From positions 868,001-932,000 of the forward strand of contig NZ_JAAOYX010000001.1 in the NCBI RefSeq assembly GCF_011759605.1: DNA of 64,000 nt, in the 5' to 3' direction. This document shows positions 47,158 through 57,103 of the stretch, piece by piece (the stretch's first letter is position 1; the number at the start of each line of letters is the position of its first letter). The notes under the pieces are model-generated. The model saw only the letters and a program-made list of their open reading frames with translations. It searched no databases and was not told the DNA's origin. A program made the translations under genes and the position numbers. The stretch is from Luteibacter sp. SG786 (GTDB lineage Bacteria; Pseudomonadota; Gammaproteobacteria; Xanthomonadales; Rhodanobacteraceae).

Positions 47158-47451
47158 TTACCGGGGCAGGGCGAGCTTCGGATCCTGCTCGTTACGACGG
47201 AACAGGACGACCACATGGCCGATTTCCTGCACGGTTTCGGCACCGGTCTGGCCGGTGAGGAAGGCGATCTGTTCCTGGCGCTCGTCCTTGTCGCCCCCGG
47301 AAAGCTTCACCTTCACCAGCTCGTGGATATCGAGGGCCTGGCCGAGTTCCTTGGCGACGGCCTCGGTCGCCCCCTTGTTGCCCAGGAGGATCACGGGGCG
47401 GAGGTCGTGGGCGAGGCTGCGCAGGTAGCGGCGCTGTGTAGGGGAGAGCAT
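47158..47451 (-). CDS. yhbY: CRM-domain ribosome assembly RNA-binding protein YhbY
   Basis: A 97-residue single CRM-domain protein that associates with the 50S precursor. MLSPTQRRYLRSLAHDLRPV is the family N-terminus, and the GNKG motif (ILLGNKGATEAV) is the RNA-binding loop. The start at 47451 makes the length equal to E. coli YhbY. It is divergent from rlmE (79 bp), the same pairing as in E. coli. Confidence 0.95.
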   Translation of the reverse strand: MLSPTQRRYLRSLAHDLRPVILLGNKGATEAVAKELGQALDIHELVKVKLSGGDKDERQEQIAFLTGQTGAETVQEIGHVVVLFRRNEQDPKLALPR

Positions 47452-47530
47452 GCGTTCAGGTTCGGTTCGCGGCGGGTAGGCGGCAAAGGGTATCATGCAA
47501 GGCTTGCCCACTTCTTCCGCGGGTCACCCG

Positions 47531-48177
47531 ATGTCACGCAGCAAGAGCAGTTCCCGCTGGCTTCGGGAGCATTTCGACGACGTTTACGTAAAGCGCGCCC
47601 AGGCCGAAGGGCTGCGTTCGCGCGCCGTATTCAAACTCGAAGAACTGATCGACCGCGACCGCCTGATCAAGCCAGGCATGACCGTGGTCGATCTCGGCGC
47701 CGCCCCCGGCGGGTGGTCGCAGCTGGCCCGGCAGCGTCTGGGCGACAGTGGCAAGGTCATTGCCCTCGACATCCTGCCCATGGTGGGCCTGGCGGGCGTG
47801 GACTTCATGCAAGGCGATTTTCGTGAGGAATCTGTCTTGCACGAACTGGAAAGCAAGCTGGAAGGGAAGAAGGTCGATCTTGTCCTGTCGGACATGGCCC
47901 CCAATATGTCGGGTGTGGCACTCGCCGACCAGATCCGCGCCATGGACCTTTGCGACCTGGCCCGCCAATTCAGCCTCGACTGGCTGAAGCCCGGTGGTTC
48001 ATTTCTCGTGAAGCTGTTCCAGGGGGCGGGGTTCGACGAATACCTTAAGAACTTGCGCGCGGACTTCAGTCGCGTGACGATGCGTAAACCGAAGGCTTCC
48101 CGCGCGCGTTCGCGGGAAGTCTATGCGCTGGCGACCGGGCTCAAGTCCGCGTCCCGGCAACCAGGCGAGAACCGCGC

Positions 48178-48181
<4 letters not shown>
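47531..48181 (+). CDS. rlmE: 23S rRNA 2'-O-ribose U2552 methyltransferase
   Basis: Methylates U2552 in the A loop during 50S assembly. The 216-residue protein has the KDKE-type tetrad regions: [24 protein letters not shown] (SAM site), [12 protein letters not shown] and FLVKLFQG. The ATG at 47531 gives [15 protein letters not shown], the family start. Overlaps ftsH by four bases (ATGA); the rlmE-ftsH pair is conserved. Confidence 0.96.
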
Positions 48182-50109
<1,928 letters not shown>

Positions 50110-50113
50110 GAGA

Positions 50114-50140
50114 GAAGGGCGGCCATGGGCCGCCCTTCTT
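50114..50140 (+). terminator. Terminator of rlmE-ftsH
   Basis: An 11-bp stem (GAAGGGCGGCC/GGCCGCCCTTC) with a 3-base loop and a short, imperfect T tail, four bases past the ftsH stop. Confidence 0.7.
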
Positions 50141-50237
50141 GCGATGGAAGAGGCCTGCGCGTTCGACCTTTCGCTTCGGCCTGCAGCAAGATTTGCACCG
50201 CTGTTACCGATTCGCGAAAAAAAAGATGCAAAAAGTG

Positions 50238-50266
50238 TTGACGCACACGTCGGATATCTGAATAAT
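50238..50266 (+). promoter_or_regulatory. Promoter of the five-tRNA operon
   Basis: TTGACG (50238-50243), 17 bp, AATAAT (50261-50266), preceded by an A-rich stretch (about 50217-50234) that resembles an UP element. Strong sigma-70 promoter about 65 bp upstream of the first tRNA. The rest of the 221-bp gap from ftsH holds nothing else that I can name. Confidence 0.75.
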
Positions 50267-50330
50267 TCCGCTTCTCGGCACGGCGCTAACGCCTCACGGC
50301 GATAGTCTCCGGGTCAACGGTTTAAAGTGT

Positions 50331-50407
50331 GCGCCCGTAGCTCAGTTGGATAGAGTACCAGGCTACGAACTTGGTGGTCGGGAGTTCGAATCTCTCCGGG
50401 CGCACCA
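50331..50407 (+). tRNA. tRNA-Arg (anticodon ACG)
   Basis: A 77-nt cloverleaf with CCA. Acceptor GCGCCCG/CGGGCGC; anticodon loop CTACGAA gives ACG, whose A34 would be read as inosine. Matches the E. coli tRNA-Arg(ACG) anticodon arm pattern. Confidence 0.95.
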
Positions 50408-50548
50408 TCTTTAAGCAAGACCTTCGCGTTCGCGCGGCGGTCGCGGTAGTTGAAAGTGTGGTGTGTTCATACGGATTGACGGGCTTGGCTTTGACCCGTA
50501 ACATTTGAAGGCTTCACCCCAGTAGTATCGGGATGGTGCTTGAAGTTT

Positions 50549-50625
50549 CGGGGTATAGCTCAGTCTGGTAGAGCGCCAGCTTTGGGAGCTGGATGTCGGG
50601 GGTTCGAATCCCTCTGCCCCGACCA
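50549..50625 (+). tRNA. tRNA-Pro (anticodon TGG)
   Basis: A 77-nt cloverleaf with CCA. Acceptor CGGGGTA/TGCCCCG (first base C, typical of tRNA-Pro); anticodon stem CCAGC/GCTGG and loop TTTGGGA give TGG. Confidence 0.95.
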
Positions 50626-50649
50626 GTTGGCGTTCTACGTACAGTGCCT

Positions 50650-50726
50650 GCGCCTGTAGCTCAACCGGATAGAGCATCGGCCTTCTAAGCCGACGGTTGC
50701 AGGTTCGATTCCTGTCGGGCGCGCCA
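50650..50726 (+). tRNA. tRNA-Arg (anticodon TCT)
   Basis: A 77-nt cloverleaf with CCA. Acceptor GCGCCTG/CGGGCGC; loop CTTCTAA gives TCT, reading AGA and AGG. Confidence 0.95.
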
Positions 50727-50740
50727 ATTGAAGTTTTATG

Positions 50741-50817
50741 GTGGGCGTAGCTCAGCTGGTTAGAGTACCGGATTGTGATTCCGGATGTCGTGGGTTCGAG
50801 TCCCATCGTCCACCCCA
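50741..50817 (+). tRNA. tRNA-His (anticodon GTG)
   Basis: A 77-nt cloverleaf with CCA. Acceptor GTGGGCG/CGTCCAC; discriminator C, which pairs with the extra G-1 encoded at 50740, the identity element of tRNA-His. Loop TTGTGAT gives GTG. Confidence 0.95.
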
Positions 50818-50838
50818 CTTACAACGCAAGTTTCAAAC

Positions 50839-50914
<76 letters not shown>

Positions 50915-50920
50915 ATACCA

Positions 50921-50951
50921 AAGACCCGGAGAAATCCGGGTCTTTTTTTTG
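50921..50951 (+). terminator. Terminator of the tRNA operon
   Basis: A 10-bp stem (AAGACCCGGA/TCCGGGTCTT), GAAA loop and a run of eight T; seven bases after tRNA-Lys. Confidence 0.95.
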
Positions 50952-51089
50952 CTTTCGGCACGCCCTACATCCCAGGGCGGGTTTGTGCGGCCGACAGTTA
51001 GGCGAAAGCCGATTGTGACGAAGATGTTACCTCTGTAACCTCTCGCTCTCTCACGCGCTCGCGATCTCGCCGGGCCATCAGGGCTCGAC

Positions 51090-52739
51090 ATGATCATTCA
51101 AAACCACGCGGCCGACGGCCACGGCAAGCGCGCGTTGCCTGCGCTTGCGCTGGGCGCTGCCGTCGCCCTCTACATCCTTGCCGCGCTCAATCGCAGTCTC
51201 TGGTCCGAACTGCATGAGGCATTGTCCGCGTCGCGGAACATGGAAGGATTCTGGACGCTCAGTGTGACCGTCTGTTGCCGGTTGGTCGGCAACCTTGTCC
51301 TCATCCTCGCGCTCGTCACGTGGCCCCGTGTGGGCAAGCCATTGCTGGCGGCGCTCATCCTCGTATCCGCGGCGAGTGCGTACTACGCGCAGACCTTCGG
51401 CGTGCGTCTGAACGAAGAAATCGTCCAGAGCATCTTCGAGACGCAGCGCGCAGAGGCGGCAGCGATGATCACCGGCGACGCCGTGCGCTGGATCCTTCTG
51501 TTCGGCGTACTGCCGGCGTCGATTGTGCTGCTGGTGCCGCTGCGCTTCCTGCCGAAGTGGCGGCTTCTGGGATGGCACGTGGTCATCGTGCTCGTGGCGC
51601 TGGCTCTGATGATTCTTCCGCCGATGGTCGCCGGGCGCAGCTATGTCTACTTCGAACGCAACCATCGCGGCATGTACGACGTCTTCAATCCGTATGCGGC
51701 GTTGAGCGGCACCTTCCACTACCTGCAGCGCGAGGTCTTCCGCTCCAAGGCGACGATGACCCCCATCGGCATGGATGCCACGCTCGATCCCGTCCCCGCC
51801 GCCTCCGGTCGGAAGCGCGTGGTGGTTCTGGTCGTGGGCGAGACCGCGCGCGCGGAGAACCAGTCGTTGCAGGGCTATCCGCGCGACACCAATCCCGAGA
51901 TGAAACGGGCCGGTGCCGTGTACTTCAGCGATACCTGGTCGTGCGGCACCGCCACGACGGTGTCGGTGCCTTGCATGTTCTCGAACATGACCCGCGAGAA
52001 GTTCGACAAGCCGGTGGCGAAAGCCCATTGGAACGCCCTCGACGTGCTTCAGCATGCCGGCGTCGACGTGTATTGGCGCGACAACGATGAAGGCTGCAAG
52101 GGCGTCTGCCTCCGCGTTCCGAACGACGATCTCACGGACGCGAAAGTGGCCGGCCTGTGCGATGCCGACGGCTGCTTCGACGACGTGCTGCTGACCGACC
52201 TTCCGGAACGCATCGCACGCATGCGCTCACCCGCGTTGCTGGTGTTGCATCTGAAGGGCAGCCATGGCCCTGCGTATTTCCAGCGCTACCCGAAAGCGTT
52301 TGCCATGTTCGGGCCGGGTTGCGACACGGCCGAGGTGCAAACGTGTACCTACGCGCAGACCGTTGCGAGTTACGACAACACGATCCTCTACACCGACCAT
52401 ATCCTCGGCAAGATCGTGGACGCCTTGAAGGCGGCGCCCGAGACCGACAGCGCGATGATGTATCTCTCCGACCACGGCGAGTCGCTGGGCGAGAACGACA
52501 TCTACCTGCACGGCGCGGACTGGGGCACGGCACCCACCCAGCAGAAGCACATCCCGATGCTGATGTGGCTCTCGCCCGGCTGGGTCCGCGACAACGGCGT
52601 GAGCCTGGCATGCATGGACCGCCGCCGCGTCCAGCCGGCAAGCCAGGACAACCTGTTCCATACGCTACTGGGCTTCTTCGGCACGAAGACGACGGTCTAC
52701 AAGCCGGAACTGGACCTGTTGGCGGGCTGCCGAAGCTGA
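51090..52739 (+). CDS. Lipid A phosphoethanolamine transferase (EptA/MCR-like)
   Basis: A 549-residue inner-membrane enzyme of the sulfatase/alkaline phosphatase fold that transfers phosphoethanolamine to lipid A in the periplasm. Five N-terminal helices (about residues 15-35, 55-75, 82-100, 130-150, 160-180) precede the catalytic domain. Glu251 (VGETARA) and the Asp-His of YLSDHGESLGE are zinc ligands; the nucleophile is Thr289 in SCGTATTVS. The Cys pairs around it (WSCGT...VPCMF) and CKGVC are those that form disulfides in EptA and MCR. Substitution of lipid A lowers binding of cationic peptides such as polymyxin. A small inverted repeat GTTAC-CTCT-GTAAC (51026-51039) lies upstream and could be a regulator site. 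Confidence 0.92.
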   Translation: MIIQNHAADGHGKRALPALALGAAVALYILAALNRSLWSELHEALSASRNMEGFWTLSVTVCCRLVGNLVLILALVTWPRVGKPLLAALILVSAASAYYAQTFGVRLNEEIVQSIFETQRAEAAAMITGDAVRWILLFGVLPASIVLLVPLRFLPKWRLLGWHVVIVLVALALMILPPMVAGRSYVYFERNHRGMYDVFNPYAALSGTFHYLQREVFRSKATMTPIGMDATLDPVPAASGRKRVVVLVVGETARAENQSLQGYPRDTNPEMKRAGAVYFSDTWSCGTATTVSVPCMFSNMTREKFDKPVAKAHWNALDVLQHAGVDVYWRDNDEGCKGVCLRVPNDDLTDAKVAGLCDADGCFDDVLLTDLPERIARMRSPALLVLHLKGSHGPAYFQRYPKAFAMFGPGCDTAEVQTCTYAQTVASYDNTILYTDHILGKIVDALKAAPETDSAMMYLSDHGESLGENDIYLHGADWGTAPTQQKHIPMLMWLSPGWVRDNGVSLACMDRRRVQPASQDNLFHTLLGFFGTKTTVYKPELDLLAGCRS

Positions 52740-52771
52740 CGGCAGTCGTGACGGTCGGTGTCTTGCGAAGG

Positions 52772-52856
52772 TGGTGCGAGAGGCGGGACTCGAACCCGCA
52801 CGCCTTGCGGCGTCAGAACCTAAATCTGGTGCGTCTACCAATTCCGCCACTCTCGC
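52772..52856 (-). tRNA. tRNA-Leu (anticodon TAG)
   Basis: An 85-nt tRNA with a long variable arm (GACGCCGCAAGGCGT) and CCA. Acceptor GCGAGAG/CTCTCGC; anticodon loop TTTAGGT gives TAG. Closely similar to E. coli tRNA-Leu(TAG). Confidence 0.95.
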
Positions 52857-52936
52857 GTGCGCCGCCATTCTAGGGCGCGGACGTGCGCGGGTCCATGTCG
52901 GCGTCCGGCCTGGTTGGAGCCGTCCGCCGGTTGCCG

Positions 52937-54322
52937 TCAGCCGCGCCCGGGTCTGGCCTCCGTGCGGCGGGCAACCACGACACCGAGCGCGGCGAGCACC
53001 ACGGTGATGGCGAAGTTCGCCGCGAACGCCGCTGTGTGCGACACGTCCAGCAGCGCGGCGAACAACGAGCCGCCGATGGCTAGCGTGGTGGCCACCATCA
53101 GCGCTTCGCAGAGTTGCAGCGCCGAACTGTTTGCGCCTTGTTCGTGCTCGGCGGACATCGACAGCGCCAACACGGCCAGCGTGCCGTAGAGCATGCCCAT
53201 GCCGAGGCCCGTCAGCAGCCATCCCGCAACGGAAGCGGACACGGGCATCCATGCGAAGGTGCTCAAAGACGCCACCACGACGCCGACCACCATCATGGCC
53301 GTGCCGCGGCGGATCAGGGCCTGCCGCGACACTTTCGCGTAGTGGCCCTGATACCACGAGCCGGAAAACCAGCCGATGGCGCCGACGCTGATCCCGATGC
53401 CGGACCACATCGGCGAAAGCCCGTGTTCCCGTGCGAAGGCCAGAGGAAGGAAGGCTTCGGTGCCGAAGAACGCGGACGCGGCCACGCCGCGCAGCGCGAT
53501 CACCGCGGGCAGGCCTCGGGCAGCGCGAAGCGTGCCGGCGGGAAGAAGGCGCCGGCCGCACGAGAACAGCAACATCACCGCGGGGACGAGCATGGCGGCG
53601 GCGAGCCAGCCGCGTTCCTGGCCGGCGACGAAGAGGAGGCACACACCCAGCGCCGCTCCCACGGCATGGGCCATCCTGCGGCGGGTGTCGGTGCCTTCCT
53701 TGCCGGTGGGGCTGCCGAGCGAGCGCAAGGCGCCCCGTAGCGCCGCCGCAGCCGGGATCGCCAGCACCGGCACGCCAAGGAACACCCAGCGCCAGCCGAT
53801 GTGCTCGACGATCGCACCGCTCAATGCAGGGCCGATCAGGGCCGGCACGACCCAGCCCGCCGAGAAGGCGGCGAATACCTTGGGCCTCAGGGAGTCCGGA
53901 TAGAGCCGTCCGACGATCACATAAAGAGCCGGCGACAGGCAGCCTGCGCCGAGGCCCTGGACGAGGCGGCCGACCAGCAGGGTGGGCATGTCGTGCGCGA
54001 AGCCGGCGATCAGCAGCCCGGCGACGAAGCCAGTCAGGCCCGTCCACATGGCCGGCGCCGGGCCTTTCCGATCGCTCCAGTGTCCGGAAAGGGTCATGCC
54101 GATCACGCTGGTGGCGAGCACGCCGCCGAACGCGAGTGCGTAGGCCTTCAGGCCGTTCAGATCCCGGGCCACCGTCGGCATGGCCGTGGTGACGGCCAGC
54201 GCCTCGAAGGCGATCAGCGAAATGAGCGCCACCATGCCCACGGTGGCGGCGCGGTAGGGTGGGGCGAGGATGCCCTGGGCCGCGGGGGCGAGGAGGGTTG
54301 CGTCGGACGTTCCCACGTTCAT
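52937..54322 (-). CDS. MFS transporter, probable SoxR-controlled drug or redox-compound exporter
   Basis: A 461-residue major-facilitator protein with about 14 helices, DHA2-like. Motif A-like GHWSDRKGPAP lies between helices 2 and 3; motif C-type GPALSGAIVEHIGWRWVF near residue 165 is typical of antiporters. It is divergent from soxR and its promoter has the SoxR box in the spacer: TTGACC (54411-54406), 19 bp, CATCCT (54386-54381), read on the minus strand. In bacteria without SoxS, SoxR is known to switch on exporters and oxygenases against redox-cycling compounds, so this is probably its direct target. Confidence 0.85.
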   Translation of the reverse strand: MNVGTSDATLLAPAAQGILAPPYRAATVGMVALISLIAFEALAVTTAMPTVARDLNGLKAYALAFGGVLATSVIGMTLSGHWSDRKGPAPAMWTGLTGFVAGLLIAGFAHDMPTLLVGRLVQGLGAGCLSPALYVIVGRLYPDSLRPKVFAAFSAGWVVPALIGPALSGAIVEHIGWRWVFLGVPVLAIPAAAALRGALRSLGSPTGKEGTDTRRRMAHAVGAALGVCLLFVAGQERGWLAAAMLVPAVMLLFSCGRRLLPAGTLRAARGLPAVIALRGVAASAFFGTEAFLPLAFAREHGLSPMWSGIGISVGAIGWFSGSWYQGHYAKVSRQALIRRGTAMMVVGVVVASLSTFAWMPVSASVAGWLLTGLGMGMLYGTLAVLALSMSAEHEQGANSSALQLCEALMVATTLAIGGSLFAALLDVSHTAAFAANFAITVVLAALGVVVARRTEARPGRG

Positions 54323-54388
54323 CGGGTTTCCTTGGGGGAGGGGGAGTCTCGCACGGTTGCGTGGAGGACCCGGGTGGCGCAGGATGCA

Positions 54389-54408
54389 ACCTCAACCAAT
54401 GTTGAGGT
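54389..54408. promoter_or_regulatory. SoxR box
   Basis: Perfect inverted repeat ACCTCAAC-CAAT-GTTGAGGT, close to the known SoxR operator (CCTCAAGN4CTTGAGG type). It sits in an overlong 19-bp spacer of the MFS promoter, as required for MerR-type activation by DNA untwisting, and only six bases before the soxR start codon, so it also allows autoregulation. Confidence 0.88.
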
Positions 54409-54414
54409 CAAGCG

Positions 54415-54849
54415 ATGCGGGAACTGAGCGTCGGCGAGGCGGCAAGACGATCGGGCGTGTCGGTGTCTGCCCTCCATTTCTATGAGCGCAAGGGCCTTAT
54501 CAGGAGCCTGCGGACGGCGGGGAACCAGCGCCGGTACGCCGCCGACGTGCTCCGGCGGATCGCCGTGATCCGGGTTGCCCAGCGTGTGGGCGTGCCGCTG
54601 GAGGCGGTTCGGCAGGCCTTCGGGACGCTTCCCGACGAGAGGACGCCCACCCGGGAGGAATGGGCCGGCATGTCGGCCCGCTGGCATGACGAGTTGGACC
54701 GTCGCATCGCCCAGCTGGTCAATCTGAGGGATCGCCTTACCGACTGCATCGGCTGCGGCTGCCTTTCGCTGACGGCCTGCGCCCTGGCCAATCCCGGTGA
54801 TCGGCTCGCTGAGGAAGGGGAGGGCCCGAGGCGTTGGGAAACCCCGTGA
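54415..54849 (+). CDS. soxR: Redox-sensitive transcriptional activator SoxR
   Basis: A 144-residue MerR-family [2Fe-2S] sensor. The N-terminal winged helix has LSVGEAARRSGVSVSALHFY and ERKGLIRSLRTAGNQRRYA; a dimerisation helix follows; the cluster is held by Cys111, Cys114, Cys116 and Cys122 (CIGCGCLSLTAC). Full length. No soxS is visible, as usual outside enterobacteria. Translation starts just after the SoxR box, whose GAGGT half may double as ribosome site. Confidence 0.95.
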   Translation: MRELSVGEAARRSGVSVSALHFYERKGLIRSLRTAGNQRRYAADVLRRIAVIRVAQRVGVPLEAVRQAFGTLPDERTPTREEWAGMSARWHDELDRRIAQLVNLRDRLTDCIGCGCLSLTACALANPGDRLAEEGEGPRRWETP

Positions 54850-54855
54850 GGCAGG

Positions 54856-54885
54856 TTGCGGCGGCGTCGGGGCAAAACGTAGAAT
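54856..54885 (+). promoter_or_regulatory. Probable promoter of tig
   Basis: TTGCGG (54856-54861), 18 bp, TAGAAT (54880-54885). It would give a leader of about 135 nt before tig; the leader contains no obvious structure that I can name. Confidence 0.5.
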
Positions 54886-55026
54886 GGGCAGTCATTTGCG
54901 GGGTTTTTCGCCGCCGGGGGAAGGTCGTGGCGGCCAACCCGGAGTTCGCGGTGAATCCCTTTGTTTCGGTTACGGCGGACGGATGTCCGCCATCGCGCCA
55001 CGTCCGTGGTGGTTTCAGGAGAGGTC

Positions 55027-56319
55027 ATGCAGGTTTCGGTTGAGAATGTCGGCAAGCTCGGGCGCAAGCTCACGGTGAAGTTCCCGGCAGAGCGTCTCGA
55101 GACGCAGGTCAGCGAGCGCATCGCGGAAATGGGCCGTACGGTTCGCCTGAAGGGCTTCCGTCCCGGCAAGGTACCGACCAACGTGATCAAGCAGCGCTTT
55201 GGCGCCCAGGTCCGTGGCGAAGCCCTCTCCGACCTCATCGGCAGCACGCTGCGCGAGGCGTTCCAGCAGGAGAAGCTCCAGCCCATCGCCAACCCGTCGG
55301 TCGACACCACGGGCAATGCCGAGAACGGCGAAATCGCCTACACCGCCACCTTCGAGGTGATGCCGGAATTCCCGGCCATCGACGTCTCGACCCTCGAGAT
55401 CGCCCGTCCGAAGGCCGAGGTGAAGGACGCCGACATCGACAAGATGATCGAGACCCTGCGCACGCAGCGCCGCAGCTTCGACGAAGTCACCCGCGCCTCG
55501 AAGGAAGGCGACTTCGTGATGTTCGAATACGCCGCCGAAGCGGGCGACTACCGCTTCCCGGCCGAGGGCCTGGAGCGCGCCGGCAGCGTGCTGGGCTCGG
55601 GCACCCTGTTCAAGGCCCTCGACGAGGCCCTGACCGGCCGCAGCGCGGGCGAAGACCTGGTTCAGGACGTCGCCTTCCCGGAAGACTTCCGCAACCCCGA
55701 CCTGGCCGGCAAGACCGCCAAGGTCACCTTCAAGATCGTGAAGGTGCAGGAGCCCAACCTGCCCGCCGTGGATGCCGACTTCGTGAAGATGTTCGGCGTG
55801 GCCGACGGCGATATCGATACCTTCCGCAAGGAAGTGCGCGCCAACCTCGAGCGTGAGCTGAAGGCCACCCTCATGGCCCGCTTGAAGTCGGAAGTGGCCG
55901 AGAAGCTGGCCGGCGCCCACCCGGACCTCGACGTGCCCGACCTGATGGCCAACGCCGAGGCCCGCAGCCTCGCTGCCGGCAACCTGCCGCGCGGCCAGGA
56001 GCCGAGCCCGGAAATGATCGCCGAGGCCCTGCCGTTCGCCCGCAAGCGCGTCATCGCCGCTCTCCTTATGGGCGAGATCGCCCGGAAGAACGAACTGCGC
56101 CTCGATCGCAAGCGCCTGAGCGACATGCTGGCCGCCATCGCCTCCACCTACGAGGAGCCGGAGAAGGTCATTGAACTGTACAACGGCGACCCCCAACTGA
56201 TGTCGGGACTGCAGAACCGCGTCATGGAAGACCAGGTGGCCGAGTGGGTGGCGGACAACGCCAAGACCACCGACCAGGACCTGAGCTTTGACGAGGTGAT
56301 GCGGCCGATCGGCGCCTGA
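55027..56319 (+). CDS. tig: Trigger factor
   Basis: A 430-residue ribosome-bound chaperone and peptidyl-prolyl isomerase. N-terminal ribosome-binding domain with the tip motif KGFRPGKVP; a PPIase domain (about residues 150-245); and the long helical C-terminal arms (VADGDIDTFRKEVRANLE onward). MQVSVENVGKLGRKLTV is the family start and GAGG precedes it. The operon order tig-clpP-clpX-lon-hupB-ppiD is classic. Confidence 0.97.
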   Translation: MQVSVENVGKLGRKLTVKFPAERLETQVSERIAEMGRTVRLKGFRPGKVPTNVIKQRFGAQVRGEALSDLIGSTLREAFQQEKLQPIANPSVDTTGNAENGEIAYTATFEVMPEFPAIDVSTLEIARPKAEVKDADIDKMIETLRTQRRSFDEVTRASKEGDFVMFEYAAEAGDYRFPAEGLERAGSVLGSGTLFKALDEALTGRSAGEDLVQDVAFPEDFRNPDLAGKTAKVTFKIVKVQEPNLPAVDADFVKMFGVADGDIDTFRKEVRANLERELKATLMARLKSEVAEKLAGAHPDLDVPDLMANAEARSLAAGNLPRGQEPSPEMIAEALPFARKRVIAALLMGEIARKNELRLDRKRLSDMLAAIASTYEEPEKVIELYNGDPQLMSGLQNRVMEDQVAEWVADNAKTTDQDLSFDEVMRPIGA

Positions 56320-56367
56320 GGGCGCTGATCGAAGCACTTACCGGGCCCCACACGAAGGAGAGACCGC

Positions 56368-57000
56368 ATGTCCATGGCTCCGATCCAGAACCTCAACCTG
56401 GTGCCCATCGTCGTCGAGCAGACCTCGCGCGGCGAGCGTTCGTACGACATTTATTCGCGCCTCCTCAAGGAGCGCGTGATCTTCGCGGTCGGTCCCGTCG
56501 ACGACTACATGGCCAACGTCATCGTGGCCCAGCTGCTGTTCCTTGAGTCGGAAAACCCGGACAAGGACATCAGCCTGTACATCAACAGCCCGGGCGGCTC
56601 CGTCACCGCGGGTATGGCGATCTACGACACGATGCAGTTCGTGAAGCCGGATGTCAGCACCATGTGCATCGGCCAGGCCGCCTCCATGGGCGCCCTGCTG
56701 CTTGCCGCCGGTGCGGCGGGCAAGCGTTACTCCCTGCCGCATTCGCGCATCATGATCCACCAGCCGTGGGCCGGCGGCATCTCCGGCCAGGCGACCGACA
56801 TCGAGATCCACGCCCGTGAGATTCTCACGATGCGCGAGCGCCTGAACGCGATCCTCGCCCGCCACAGCGGCAAGACGGTGGAAGAGATCGCCCGCGATAC
56901 CGAGCGCGACCGCTTCATGAGCGGGGCGGAAGCCCAGGCTTATGGGCTGATCGACTCGGTGCTCGACAAGCGTACGGTCGATACCGTCCGTTCAGCTTGA
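56368..57000 (+). CDS. clpP: ATP-dependent Clp protease proteolytic subunit
   Basis: A 210-residue serine peptidase that forms the double heptamer used by ClpX and ClpA. Catalytic Ser106 (GQAASMGA), His131 (MIHQPWAGG) and the Asp of ERDRFMSG are in place, as is [16 protein letters not shown]. The first residues up to about position 14 are probably a propeptide removed by self-cleavage. GGAGAG precedes the ATG. Confidence 0.97.
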   Translation: MSMAPIQNLNLVPIVVEQTSRGERSYDIYSRLLKERVIFAVGPVDDYMANVIVAQLLFLESENPDKDISLYINSPGGSVTAGMAIYDTMQFVKPDVSTMCIGQAASMGALLLAAGAAGKRYSLPHSRIMIHQPWAGGISGQATDIEIHAREILTMRERLNAILARHSGKTVEEIARDTERDRFMSGAEAQAYGLIDSVLDKRTVDTVRSA

Positions 57001-57026
57001 TTGAACTTTTCGCTTGTGAAAACCGG

Positions 57027-57067
57027 CACTTCGCCCCTCCTTCCGGGGGCGGAGTGCTGTGCTATTC
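57027..57067 (+). promoter_or_regulatory. Hairpin and extended -10 element between clpP and clpX
   Basis: A 12-bp stem (GCACTTCGCCCC with GGGGCGGAGTGC, one G-T pair) fills 57027-57055 without a T tail. It is directly followed by TGCTATTCT (57059-57067), an extended -10 box that could start a separate clpX transcript. The hairpin could be an attenuator or an RNA processing site. Confidence 0.45.
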
Positions 57068-57103
57068 TCAAAGCGCACCTGGATTCTCAGTAGGGCCCAA
57101 AGC

